From: Siphonodentalium dalli
Lineage: Eukaryota; Mollusca; Scaphopoda; Gadilida; Siphonodentaliidae
Direction of reading: 5' to 3'
NCBI GenBank assembly: GCA_032622095.1
Contig: CP136065.1
Location: 60,860,094 to 60,924,093, forward strand
DNA length: 64,000 nucleotides
The notes under the pieces are model-generated. The model did no database searches. It was not told where the DNA came from and saw only the letters and a program-made list of their open reading frames with translations. Below are positions 35,017 through 46,300 of the stretch, piece after piece (position 1 is the first letter of the stretch; every line of letters starts with the position of its first letter). The position numbers and the translations under genes were made by a program.

Positions 35017-35298
35017 ATGAGCAGGGAACTAATACTAATATCCAGAGATAAATATCAGCTGATGCTAGAGAATCAAATACAAGTCAAAGAAACAGAGAAT
35101 AATCACAGGGAACCAGAGGAATCAGACATAATTGCTTCAACTGTTGCACCAACATACATAGCAATATCTGAAACAGGAACAATGAGAGATAAAGAACCCA
35201 AATCCTCTGAAAATTCAAGAGCAAAAGATGAAAAAATAATTGAGTTTTGTATGAAAAGGAAGAAAAATAAAACAAAATGGAAAAGATTAAAAATATAG
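35017..35298 (+). CDS. Charged 93-aa ORF in the virus-like remnant
   Basis: The frame is uninterrupted, starting MSRELILISRDKYQLMLE. It is rich in Glu, Lys and Ser and has a basic C terminus (MKRKKNKTKWKRLK). Short charged proteins with a 'LIxxxKYxxLL' start occur in virus-like elements. No domain is recognised. Given broken neighbours, it is probably also a fragment. Confidence 0.35.
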   Translation: MSRELILISRDKYQLMLENQIQVKETENNHREPEESDIIASTVAPTYIAISETGTMRDKEPKSSENSRAKDEKIIEFCMKRKKNKTKWKRLKI

Positions 35299-35561
35299 AT
35301 TATAATATTTGATGAAGAGCTGATAATTATTAGAGACTTAATGAGGTTTTGAACTATACACATGAAAGTTCAATTGTAGAGCAATGAAATATAGTAAACA
35401 ATTACCTATATCTCTTTTACCTAAAGGTATACACATATTTATTCTGCAGCATGTCTTTTTACTCAGATATTTTGGGATGTCTGTATATTGCAGGTGTCAA
35501 CAGAATGATCACACACACTGTAGCATACGCAATAATCACACACATTGTAAAATAAGCAATC

Positions 35562-35910
35562 ATGAGTGATGCATGGGATAACTTCTTAAATCTTAGTCTT
35601 CAGGAAATACCCAAGTTTATGTAAAATATAAGTTCTTTGACACAAGAACAGTTGTTCCGTTTACTCCACAGCATTCAAAATGGTGATACTAGTAACACAA
35701 ATTCATCAATGAATCCTTCAAATTCCACACAAAGACACAAATGTGATCACTGTGAAAAACCTACTCATCAAGATTTAACCTGAACAAAGACTCACTTAGT
35801 CATTAGAACAGAATCTATAATTGTCAGGAATGTGGAAAAAGTTTGAAATCAAAGGAAACCTTAAAGTATCATACAAAAACCCGACATGAAAGTAAAAAAC
35901 GAAGAATGCC
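35562..35910 (+). pseudogene. C2H2 zinc-finger ORF of the virus-like remnant
   Basis: It begins MSDAWDNFLNLSLQEIPKFM with a stop soon after. A first partial finger reads HKCDHCEKPTHQD. After a second break, a complete C2H2 finger reads NCQECGKSLKSKETLKYHTK ending TRH (CxxC-x12-HxxxxH). It is broken by at least two stops or frameshifts. Confidence 0.6.
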
Positions 35911-35930
35911 AGATGTAAATAAAGCAATCT

Positions 35931-36280
35931 ATGTTTGGTTTATCCAATCTGCTGATGTATATTTTCAACTATAAATATATTAAACCCAAATATGGATTAA
36001 ATGTAAATAGTTTGCTAAGTGATACTGATTCAGTTTTGTATGATGTTTTCACAGATGACATTTAGAATGACATGGAACATGATATAGATGAGTTTGACAG
36101 CAATAATGACTCAAATCACAAGTTGTACAGATTAAAAAATAAAGCAGTAATTGGGAAGTTTAAAGATGAAACAAAAGGTATTCGTATTAAAGAATATGTG
36201 GAATTAAGAGCAAAACTGTAGTCATTAACATATGCATGTGAGGAAAGGGTTAGAGCTAAAGGTATAACAAATGCACGAAA
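35931..36280 (+). pseudogene. Family B DNA polymerase, C-terminal fragment with two stops
   Basis: A single reading frame contains YIKPKYG, then SDTDSVLYDV, where DTDS is polymerase motif C (two metal-binding Asp). It then continues VIGKFKDETKG and KEYVELRAKL, patterns of protein-primed family B polymerases in Maverick/Polinton-type elements. In-frame amber stops occur near 36063 and 36220. The exonuclease domain and most of the palm are absent. It is a truncated relic with no coding capacity. Confidence 0.7.
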
Positions 36281-36299
36281 ATGTAATATAATATGTATC

Positions 36300-37020
36300 T
36301 AAATTGTCAATTTGATAATCATTTCATGCAAACCAGTTCTAATAATATCATACATCATTTATTCTGTTGTTGCATCAACAAGAAATCACTATCTGACACA
36401 TTTGCATTTGGTCATTACAAACTTCAGTAAAACTGAATACATTTTTACGTCAAAAGAGTATACCATGAAGTCAAAACCATTTTACTTTGCATTCAAGTCC
36501 TCGTTAAACTGATTACATTTTTTATACAAAAGTGTATACCATGAAGACAATTCCAATTTCTTTACATGCAAATTGTTACACTTATTGATTTGACAAGTTG
36601 GGTATCAAAGTCAATTTTTTTTCATGCAAATGTTTACCTTTTTTGTATAGGAAACCATATACCCTGAACTCAAAATCCAATCAGTTTACATGTAAATTTG
36701 AAAACTTGGAAAAAAAATGAACTAACAACGTCAATTTTTTTTTCTGTATATCTAATCATGCGAATGTTTACAGTTTTGATAGGAAACCATATACGCTGAA
36801 CTCAAATCCACTTTCTTCACATATGCAAATTTGAACACTTTTTGACAAGTTGAAAAAAAAAATCAACGTCAAAACTTTTTTTCTGTGATGTAATCATCAA
36901 ACTGAATACTTTTTTGACACAAAAGTATATATCATGACTTCACGATATATACTTTTGCGTCAAAAAAGTATTCAGTTTGATGATTACATCACAGAAAAAA
37001 CACGTTTTAACAATTTGAAC
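36300..37020. repeat. AT-rich repeats ending in a long palindrome
   Basis: Diverged phrases (AAAGTATATACCATGAAGTC, TTTACATGCAAATTTGAACA, TTTTTGACAAGTTG) recur about every 100 bases. At 36878-37000 the two arms of about 50 bases, beginning TTCTGTGATGTAATCATCAA, pair nearly perfectly around a short centre. No coding content is seen. Confidence 0.7.
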
Positions 37021-37954
37021 AAGTGAAAAAAAATGGAAATATCAATATATCCATCAAAAGTTTATCGTGGTATCAAAAGTTTATCGAAGTATCATTTGTA
37101 CCATTAACAGTCGGAATGAATTTCACCATCAATGAGGGGGACACCACACGTTTAAACGCCGTTCATTCCGTGAGACAAGTGTGGTCGCCCTATGAGGTTA
37201 CTAACCAAAATATTATACATTTGACACCTCTTCATGCAATTTGTATTAATTATCCCCATCCCCTTGCTAAATCAAAGTGGGTATGATATTCGTTTGAAAA
37301 CAAGACAGTCAATGACTGGATCGCTCACCAGACTGTAAAGACGGAGAAGACTGGGACTCTGACGACTACATTAGTCAGTACTTGTCAAATAACTTTAAAA
37401 CAAATAGTTCTAAACTGGGACACAGGTAGAGGGTGTTGAACAGTGCAAGGGGATATGGAGGTGTCTACCTTAAAATTTCTAACTGCAAATCCATCCCCTT
37501 CCCCCAATAGATCAACTATCAACTCATATGATCTGTTACTCTCACAACACCTAAAATATCCAAGTATGGCATAGTGACTGTTTGTCATTTATTATAACAG
37601 AGGTTGCTCCAGTATAGTCTAACAAAAGTGTTAAGGCATAATGCTAGATAATGGGTTGGTTGACAGACTAATAGGGAAATGGTTAGAAATTATGGAATTG
37701 TGTTATCCTGTACAATGACCTAAGTTTGCATATATAAGTAAACTTGTCCTGATGCCACTCATGCCTAGACCATTGTGTGCATGGAAAAAGGGCTGGCATC
37801 TGTCTCAAACATTAATGTGACTATAAATGGGTAGAAAATATCTGTCATCAGTGCATCAATCCAATCAGTGAATTATTTGCATGTCTTTCAACTCAGATGA
37901 TCTCTCACAAGACCGAAAGTATCCAAGTCTGATATAGTGCTGTGACTGCTTGTC
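37021..37954. other. Anonymous stretch, no supported gene
   Basis: Short open frames at 37023-37286 (plus) and 37385-37588 (minus) have no recognisable domain. The phrase 'ctaacawaagtg...tagataatgggytg' occurs both here (about 37620) and at about 38365, on either side of the Helitron at 37955, pointing to a local duplication that the Helitron lies within. Confidence 0.4.
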
Positions 37955-38330
37955 ATCTATATAAACGAGTAGGATCTGTCCGGAGTTTTCTCTCAGACCC
38001 CTGGACCGAGTTCAACCGAATTTGGTGTGGTGACTCGGGGTACCATGGTGGATGTTATAATGGTATTAGTTTTTTTTTAAATTGAATTTAAAAAAATAAA
38101 ATAAAATTGGTTTTGTTAAATTGAGCAAGGAATACAATCTTTAAAAAAAGTATATTAAAACAATATATATAACTCAAAATGTTTCAATGACCAAATGTGC
38201 TTGAAGTGCACAAAGGGGTCGCTGCTAAGTGAAGGGACTGAGATCAAAATGTGTGCGAAGTCCAACAAAGGGGGCCACAGATATCTCTGATGCTGAATAT
38301 AGGCTCCCAAAGGGAGCCTGTTTCAGCTAG
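37955..38330 (+). mobile_element. Short non-autonomous Helitron (copy 3 type)
   Basis: It starts TCTATATAAACGAGTAGGAT after a host A. It ends with the hairpin AGGCTCCCAAAGGGAGCCT, a 7-base spacer and CTAG before a host T, the textbook Helitron 3' end. At 376 bp it has no coding capacity. The 5' phrase 'ccgaatttggtgtgg' resembles the 51557 Helitron. Confidence 0.85.
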
Positions 38331-39165
38331 TTTAGTATAATAGAACAAAGTTGCTCCAGTAGTCTAACATAAGTGGTATGGAATATGTTAGATAATGGGC
38401 TGTTGACAGACTAATCAGGAAATAGTTAGAAATTATGAAATGTTGTGTATTCTGCACAATGACCTAGGTTTACAGATGATCAGCAATTTAAAATAACAAA
38501 ATTCAATTAAAACAGCTTCTGAAACAGGCTAAACTGTTATTTGAACAAATTGAGATTATTTCCAGTCATAAGAGTGATATCAGTAGAGTTTTATGAGAAT
38601 TTAGACCAATTTTAGTGCAATTTGGTGGGGTGGTGTCAAACAATTGGGACTAAAAAAAAATTTTTTTTGCAGGTATGGGGGTTGGGTGGGTCCCCGAAAA
38701 TGCCAGATGTAAAAAAACGGCATACGTTTCTGAAATTTGTTTACTACCCCCCCCTTGTTTTAAATTTTTTTTTCGTTAATTGAGCTAGGAGTTAAATAAA
38801 ACAAATTGAAACCCAGTCATACCATTCATACCAAATATAAACTCATTCAACCCGATGGTACATGAGAAGACGTCGTTTTTAAGAATTACTATGGGGGCAA
38901 CAGTTATGGCCATGGCTTCACAACCATTTGACAGTGACCTCATTTGAACAATTCTGAATGTGAGTCACCTGGGATAAAACAACACCAAATAAGAACCCAT
39001 TCAGTCTTATGATCTAGAGAAGATGTTCAAAGAATTGTTGACAGATGGATGGACGGACAGACAGATGAACAGACAGTTAAACAAGGGACAGATGAGAAGT
39101 GATGACTATAGCTTCGTCTCAGGTGAGCTAAAAAAATACATTTCATTGAACAAATGGGTAAATCA

Positions 39166-39184
39166 CCCCCCCCCCCCCCCCCCC
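39166..39184. repeat. Poly-C run
   Basis: Nineteen consecutive C. Confidence 0.95.
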
Positions 39185-39279
39185 ACTGTGGGGACATCCT
39201 TGCGAGAATAGGACATGCATGATTTATTTGAATGCCTGACTACATTGGCCTAACAAAATGTCCATGACCTTGAAAGTCA

Positions 39280-39340
39280 GTGCATTCTCTTTATATGGGA
39301 GGCTCCCCATGGGAGACTCACATATATAAGAGAATGCACC
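39280..39340. repeat. Solo TGCATTCTCTTTATATG hairpin
   Basis: A palindrome of about 61 bp. The left arm TGCATTCTCTTTATATGGGA pairs with the right arm ACATATATAAGAGAATGCA around a GGCTCCCCATGGGAG core. Outer arms match the two hairpins inside the piggyBac-type MITE at 48651-49042, while the core differs. Confidence 0.8.
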
Positions 39341-40291
39341 GGCACAGCTCTGGTCATGAAATGGTTCACATTAATAGTAAAAATAAACTTTAAATTGTCA
39401 AACAGGTAATTTGTATCTGAGATAAACATGGGATTAAATTTCATTCATGCAACCCACTATCAGCTTTGTCTGGGAGAGATGTGGACATTGAGATAATTAG
39501 TTTATAATGACTGGACAAACAGCTGTGCAGAACAAGGCCAGTGTTTTGTGTTACTCCTACAGCTGTGATCAAAACAAGGATTTAATGGGGTCAACTTGGC
39601 AGATATGGTATGGTACAGCGTGGTGTGGCAGGGACAGGAGGTGGGTGGGGTAGCTGTGAGGTAAAAATGTTATTTTTTGTTTTTTGAGTTATGTCCCTGG
39701 CTCTGTCCCTATTTGACCCAGTGACCCCATTTGAACAAACCTTAACCCCAGTAACCCAATGTCCCTCCGTACCAAATATAAGCTAAATCAGGCCCAATGT
39801 TTTTTTAGAAGAAATCATTCCAAGAATTACAGAATTACTATGGATGAATAGAGTTATGGCCCTGGTTTCTCAACTAATCAACCTGGTGACCTTATTTGAA
39901 CAAATCTGAATGTGAGTCACCTAGGAAACCATCAACACCAAATATGAACCCATTCGGCCTTATAGTTCTGGAAAAGAAGTCGTTCTAAGAATTACTATGA
40001 AGGAATATAGTTGTGGCCCTGCTTTCTCAACTAGTTGACCTGATGACCTCATTTGAACAAATCTGAATGGGATTCACCTAGGAAACGTCCACACCGTTCT
40101 GGAGAAGATGATACAGACGGATGGACGGACGGACGATGGACGAAGAGTGATGACTAGCTCCACCGGAGACTTCATCTCAGGTGAGCTAATAAGAAACATC
40201 ACACATTAGAATATATTTACAAGAAAAATGAAACAATGTTATTACCTATTCATGTCGTATATACATAATTTGAATATATATATGAACATAC

Positions 40292-40328
40292 CTGCAAACT
40301 TAACGATTCTTTTAATCTTTCTCTTTGG
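40292..40328 (-). CDS. Candidate exon 5, basic tail
   Basis: Acceptor CTTTACTTTCACAG, donor TTTGCAG|GTATGT. It encodes [12 protein letters not shown] plus one nucleotide. PKRKIKR resembles a monopartite nuclear-localisation signal. If unspliced it stays open for another 16 codons to a TAA near 40243, so it could be the terminal exon. No AATAAA was seen close by. Confidence 0.42.
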
Positions 40329-43300
40329 CTGTGAAAGTAAAGTAATCTGGTTTAGTAAAAAAAATACATTTCATGCGAACTTGTTATTAATGACTTAGAA
40401 CAAAATGCATTTTTTACCATTGACTGACTTGAGGTCGTTATCAGACATTGACAAAAATGTATTTTTATTGACCTTGATACCATTGACTTTGGCTTGATGT
40501 TAAGATAGCATTATCATCCTAATAAATTCGTTGATGGTGTATCAATATGGTATTATTGTATCAATATGGTATAGACAAGATATATTACCGTTATTTACCC
40601 ACGATTTATAAAAAAACTAAACAAATTTCTAAACAGTTATTGTGTGGTATTTCTATAGGATATGATTCGAATTTATTCAATTCTAAAGCTTTTGAAATTG
40701 AATTATATGAACTACTTATATTTATTTGTACAGCACCTGGCACTGATTGACATCAAAATTAATATGAGTTGTTCTTGAATACATACCATAATACGCTCCA
40801 TATCACTTTTATAGCCCTGCAAAAACAAGATATAGTCTATAAATACACACACCTGTGTTGTCAAAGCATTTCTGACATATAACCGTATATACTTACACTA
40901 CAATAGATAAATCAAGACACACCTTCCAGTAAAGGTATTAACATAATTGTTAAAATGATAAAATTGCTTGTCACACCGTGTTCAAAAACACAGGTACAAA
41001 GCTCATGGTAAGTTGTTAAAGTTCAGCTTATATCTGCCTTAACCAATCTATTGACATTGAAACAGTACTTAATGGGGCATGTGTGATCCACTCTGTGTTA
41101 CCCTCTTTGTGAATGAACGTGATACACGTATACTCACATCATAAATTTCTTTCATGCTCTCTAACCCTCTCTGAGAAGGGAATAGATATATAACAACACA
41201 CGAATATCAACACTTTAACAATTTCATAGCTCCAAATTCCTAAAGTAATATAATATACATTGATCTACTCGTTTGTATATATCAGATTTATTTATTTTGT
41301 TTGTTTGTTTGTTTTTTTTTATTGTGTGCTATACTTTTGTATAATATATTTGTTGTCGAACCATTCGCTGCAAGCAGACTGGCTAAAGTGATCTATTTCA
41401 CCAATAACGCCCAAGGCGTAAACACATTTCAATTGTAATACTGCTCACTCATAATTAACCATTGCCAAATCATGCAGTCACCGAACCGAACTGTAACAAT
41501 TATACCTTGTGTCAATTGTATTGTAAATCAGTGAAGGCTCTTTAAACATGGGTTGTCGCATTAAATCGGAAAGGTAATTGTCTCTTTAAATATTCGAGCG
41601 AGATTTTGCTGGACATCTTTAATTTGTCGCATTAAATCAGAAAGGTAATGGTCTCTTTAAATATTCGAGCGAGATTTGGCTGTACATCTTTAATGTGGGT
41701 ATCGAAGTGGTCAGACGAGATCAATTATTAATTCACGGGTGAATGCACGCTCAGTCTGAACGATAGCTTGTGAAGCGTGGTTCGCTCACGGTGATTGACA
41801 ACATGAATCTCGGGTGAACCCATGTAATTTACGATTGGCTCGCGACGGTCATTGAAGGGCTATTTAGGACAAAGATTTCTAGTGGATCGGCAGTTGACTT
41901 GAATTTCCAAAGACTAAGGTATGTGTTGCTAAATTTTCTTCTTAGGGGGGTGGGGTGGCAATTATTCCGTGAGTTTCGGGGAGATGACAATATTTTTATT
42001 TAATTTTCCATGTTCGACCGAGTTAATTTTCCAAGCTAATTTGTCTTGTCCGAATGTATTCTGGTTTGAAATAATTCCCTGAGTTAGTTGATATTCATAT
42101 CCATTACAAACGCGATAATATTACGCTATATTAATGGTGTACCCAAGCCACCGATGTATATCTGGCATAAACTTCTATATCGGACGTTGTTAGTGTAAAA
42201 CACGTGTCAATGGGGAACGGAATATCGTCGCGACACTGGGCCATGGTATGACTGTAAATTTGGACTAACTTAGGGCGTCGATGTCCAATTGTCAATTTAT
42301 CTTACTTGCGCATACCGTCAAACAAAGGTTGAGACCATGTAGATAAATCTGTTCAATCGAAAATTTAGACTCATCACAGAATTCCTCGAAAACATTGTCA
42401 TTAAACTATATGTAAATTTACTGTACTCATCGTCGTTGGCGGCAAAATTACTCTCTTCCTGCACCAGCACCACTATTCTCTCTTAAGGTCATTATTATTG
42501 CATGCCAGTATTCTTTAGTTTGTTATTTTATTTAGTTTATACAAAATCTGATAGAATAGACTAACTACGATGAGTACAGGGGTGTGGAAAAATGGAATTT
42601 TATGGACGGGTCTGCTTTGTCACCCCTTTTTGACATTTATTGTTAAGAGTTATATATTACTCAAACGGAAGGATGCGATGAGTCTATATGTCAAATAATT
42701 GTGGATGATGGTTTCTGATCTTCTCAAATAGAATTACCCCCCATTTCTGTTGACATTATCGTTGGGAAATTTCGCGCCACGCCGAAATAACATATACCGG
42801 AAGTAACGAAAATCGTGTGTGATGCGAACCACGTACATTTGTAAAAATGTCATTTCTGTTCTGGTATGGTATTTGGGTAAATACGGCCCCAAAAATTTAG
42901 CCAAGATAAAAGCGAGCAGTTGTGGAATTATGATAAATTTTATGTCAAATAAACTTGTATGATGTTTCTAATTTTTCTCAAATAGAATTACCCCCCATTT
43001 CTGTTTACATTATCGTTGGGAAATTTCGCGCCACGCCGAAATAACATATACCGGAAGTAACGAAAATCGTGTGTGATGCGAACCAAGTACATTTGTAAAA
43101 CTGTCATTTCTGTTCTGGTATGGTATTTGGGTAAATACGGCCCCAAAAATTTAGCCAAGATAAAAACGAGCAGTTGTGGAATTATGATAAATTATATGTC
43201 AAATAACTTGTATTATGGTTCTAATGTTAAAAACGAGCAGTTGTGGAATTATGGTAAATTATATGTCAAATAACTTGTATTATGGTTCTAATGTTAAAAA

Positions 43301-46300
43301 CGAGCAGTTGTGGAATTATGATAAATTATATGTCAAATAACTTGAATTATGGTTCTAATGTTAAAAACGAGCAGTTGTGGAATTATGGTAAATTATATGT
43401 CAAATAACTTGTATTATGTTTCTAATGTTAATGGCGAGCAGGTGGAATTATGATAAAATTTATGTCAAGTGGACTTGTATGATGTTTCTTATTAGCTCAA
43501 TTAGATATCACGCTCTGTTGTTTCCATGTACAGGAAATGTGCAATCGTTGAAAGGTGCATCGTTTTTTTCTCCTCGGGTGGGTAAGTTCCTACAACTTGG
43601 TAAGCTTTTGTAATCCCTTTGCTCTCGAATCTGTCAGTACATGACCAACTCCTGGAATTGTGTTTGCTGATTTATTCCCGATGGGTTCACCATAGATGTA
43701 TGGGTCTAAATGTTTCTTTGTAAACGTAATCCGACGTTTGTTTGTCACAATTGTGAAACCATATTTTCGAGGCTTATTACCTTGCGGAAACAACGCTCTT
43801 TATTGTTGTTGTTGTTGTTGTTTTGCCAAACAGTAAATAATTCAAGTTCAAATGTTTCTTTGTAAACGTAATCCAACGTTGTTTGACACAATTATCAAAC
43901 TATATTTTCGAGGCTTACTACCTTACTGAGACAACGCTCTTTATTGTTGTTGTTGTTGTTTTTCCATTTTCCAAACAGTAAATAATTCATGTTCAACTGC
44001 GTCTGTGTGCGTATTCTTGCCCTGTGTTTCATACACGACAGATTATACTGAAGAGTCTGACTAACTCAAATAAACACGACGCTCTGAATTATATCATGGT
44101 CCATTAATGCTGGTATATAACTGGCTATCTGCGAGTGTTGTCCTCTTGCTTTGACCGAAGTTTATAGAGTTTTCACTGCCTGAGATTGTAAGGAATAGAT
44201 ACATCCTTTTTGGGTTTCAAACACAATCACTGGACATATGAAAAACATATGTCGGTGATTTCATTAAGGGGGGTAGTTATTATAATGAAAATGTTTGATT
44301 ATAGTAATGCATTAGCATTCATTAAGGGGTAGTTATAATAAAATTGTTTTGCTTATATTCATATATCAGCATTCATTAAGGGGGTAGTTGTTATGAAATT
44401 GTTTTGATTAGTCATGTATTAGCATTCATTAAGGGGGTAGTTATAATTAAATTGTGTTGCTTATATTCATATATCAGCATTCATTAAAGGGGGTAGTTGT
44501 TATGAAAGTGTGTTGCTTATATACATATATCAGCATTCATTAAGGGGGTAGTTGTTATGAAATTGTGTTGCTTATATACATATATCAGCATTCATTAAGG
44601 GGTTAGTTGTTATGAAATTGTTTTACTTATAGTCATGTATTAGCATTCATTAAGGGGTTAGTTGTTATGAAATTGTTTTACTTATTGTCATGTATTAGCA
44701 TTCATTAAGGGGGTAGTTGTTATGAAATTGTTTTACTTATTGTCATGTATTAGCATTCATTAAGGGGGTAGTTGTTATGAAATTGTTTTGCTTATATTCA
44801 TATATCAGCATTCATTAAGGGGGTAGTTGTTATGAAATTGTGTTGCTTATATACATATATCAGCATTCATTAAGGGGGTAGTTATGAAATTGTTTTGCTT
44901 ATATTCATATATCAGCATTCATTAAGGGGGTAGTTGTTATGAAATTGTTTTGTTTATAGTCATGTATCAGCATTTATTAAGGGGGTAGTCTTTTGGGGAA
45001 ATGTTAGTAGTTATGCTTTATTATTATTAAGGGGGTGGACTTTGATAAATTAATTTTGTTATTATTGGGGTGGGTAGATGAAAAGTTTTATTTCTTTTTG
45101 TTATGCCGTGGTCATATTTTGACGGCCAGAGGTGAATCAGTTATGTCCCTTTATATAAGTAAACTTAATGAGTGGCTCCCATGATTCTCATGGGGTCGGC
45201 TGAGTTTGGATTTCCGGGAGACCGCCGAGATGGGATTTCTTAGGGATCCTTACTCAGTTAGCCCCTTCATACCCCTTGATAAAACTTACAGTATATATTT
45301 ATTGAATGATCTCAAGTATGAATATTTAGACTTCACCTCACTATATTATCACGGCATATCAAAATATAGATAATCAGTATTGAATCCGCATATATAAGAA
45401 ATAAATCACATAATTTTTTAGTTCTGTTTTATTCGTGTTATCTCCCTTTTCATCAGCCTGGGTATATCCTTATTAGGTTCGATCAATTGGTGTCGTCGGT
45501 ACCTTGCCATGTAAGCAAGTCCCTTTTCTTTAGCTGCTTGTTTCTATTTGCTATTAGCAGATTGAAACTATATTTCTGAATCCGATATTTACATTAATAG
45601 AATAATCTTAACTTATTCTGAGTGGGTTCATAGCACAAGTTTCGACTTGGACTTATGTCACGACTGGGAATAGGTCATAATTTGATTGTATTTTTTTGTT
45701 TGTTTTATCTTAAGTTAATGTATAAGTTGATCTTTATTAAATGACACATGGTTTTTTTTATTGCACAACGAGTATAATTAGTATTAATTAAATTTAGTTC
45801 ACCACACATAAACAAAGTTTTGGGCTTATAACTGACTCCAAGTTATTCACAATTATGGAGTTCCATCGCTTAGCGCGTCAATGGTAACAATGAACCCCAT
45901 TCTATTCTTGATTAACGGTCCACCCATTAAAAGAGAAATAAAACTGTAGTTTCTATATACCCCTAGAGTACAATTCGCTACAGAACGAACGCTCAACACA
46001 TTCGGTGACCATTCAATCGTAATTACTCGTATCCATATAGACAAAAGTTTTGATATTATTCTTCGAAACGTACAAAACTATTATACTCATATCTATATGT
46101 ACATGAAATAGTGCACCACAAGCTCGAAACACCACCCCCGAATATTCGTAAACCAATCCTTCATACCGCAATTGCAATTTAAAACTGATTCAGTAATCAT
46201 GTCTGCCGTAGTGCAAACACAATGCATAACATTGTTTTATTCTGCATTCTGCCATTTTGGAGATCATCTTTATTTTCGTCAGCAACCTCTTCACTGTATG

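Larger units (their letters stand above)
34496..36280 (+). mobile_element. Maverick/Polinton-like (virus-like) element remnant
   Basis: A run of broken plus-strand genes with their own small start contexts: a short protein ending in a KNWK...SFDIKTWNKICEM segment (34496-34727), a small Cys-containing protein (34729-34972), a 93-codon charged frame (35017-35298), a C2H2 zinc-finger protein (35562-35910), and the 3' end of a family B DNA polymerase (35931-36280). Gene content and polymerase type point to Maverick/Polinton or adintovirus relatives. Integrase, capsid and packaging genes are not seen. Every gene but the 93-codon frame carries stops or frameshifts, so this is an inert endogenised relic. 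Confidence 0.65.
38600..40195 (+). repeat. Repeat family ending in CTCAGGTGAGCTAA, two copies
   Basis: Two related segments (about 38820-39131 and 39690-40188) share 'aaccatttgaacaaatctga', 'gtgagtcacctaggaaac', 'agaattactatg' and GGACGGACAGA-type tracts, and both end CATCTCAGGTGAGCTAA or TCGTCTCAGGTGAGCTAA. The second end has a GAGAC-TTC-ATCTC hairpin and CTAA before T, so a Helitron-like end is possible. The first is followed by A. I associate this ending with repeats of mollusc genomes. Confidence 0.5.

Noticed and set aside
41830-41919. Possible plus-strand promoter and first exon (ATTGGC, CTATTTAGG, then AAG|GTATGTG)
   Set aside because: Each element is common by chance, no downstream plus-strand exon was found, and it is antisense within a candidate intron.
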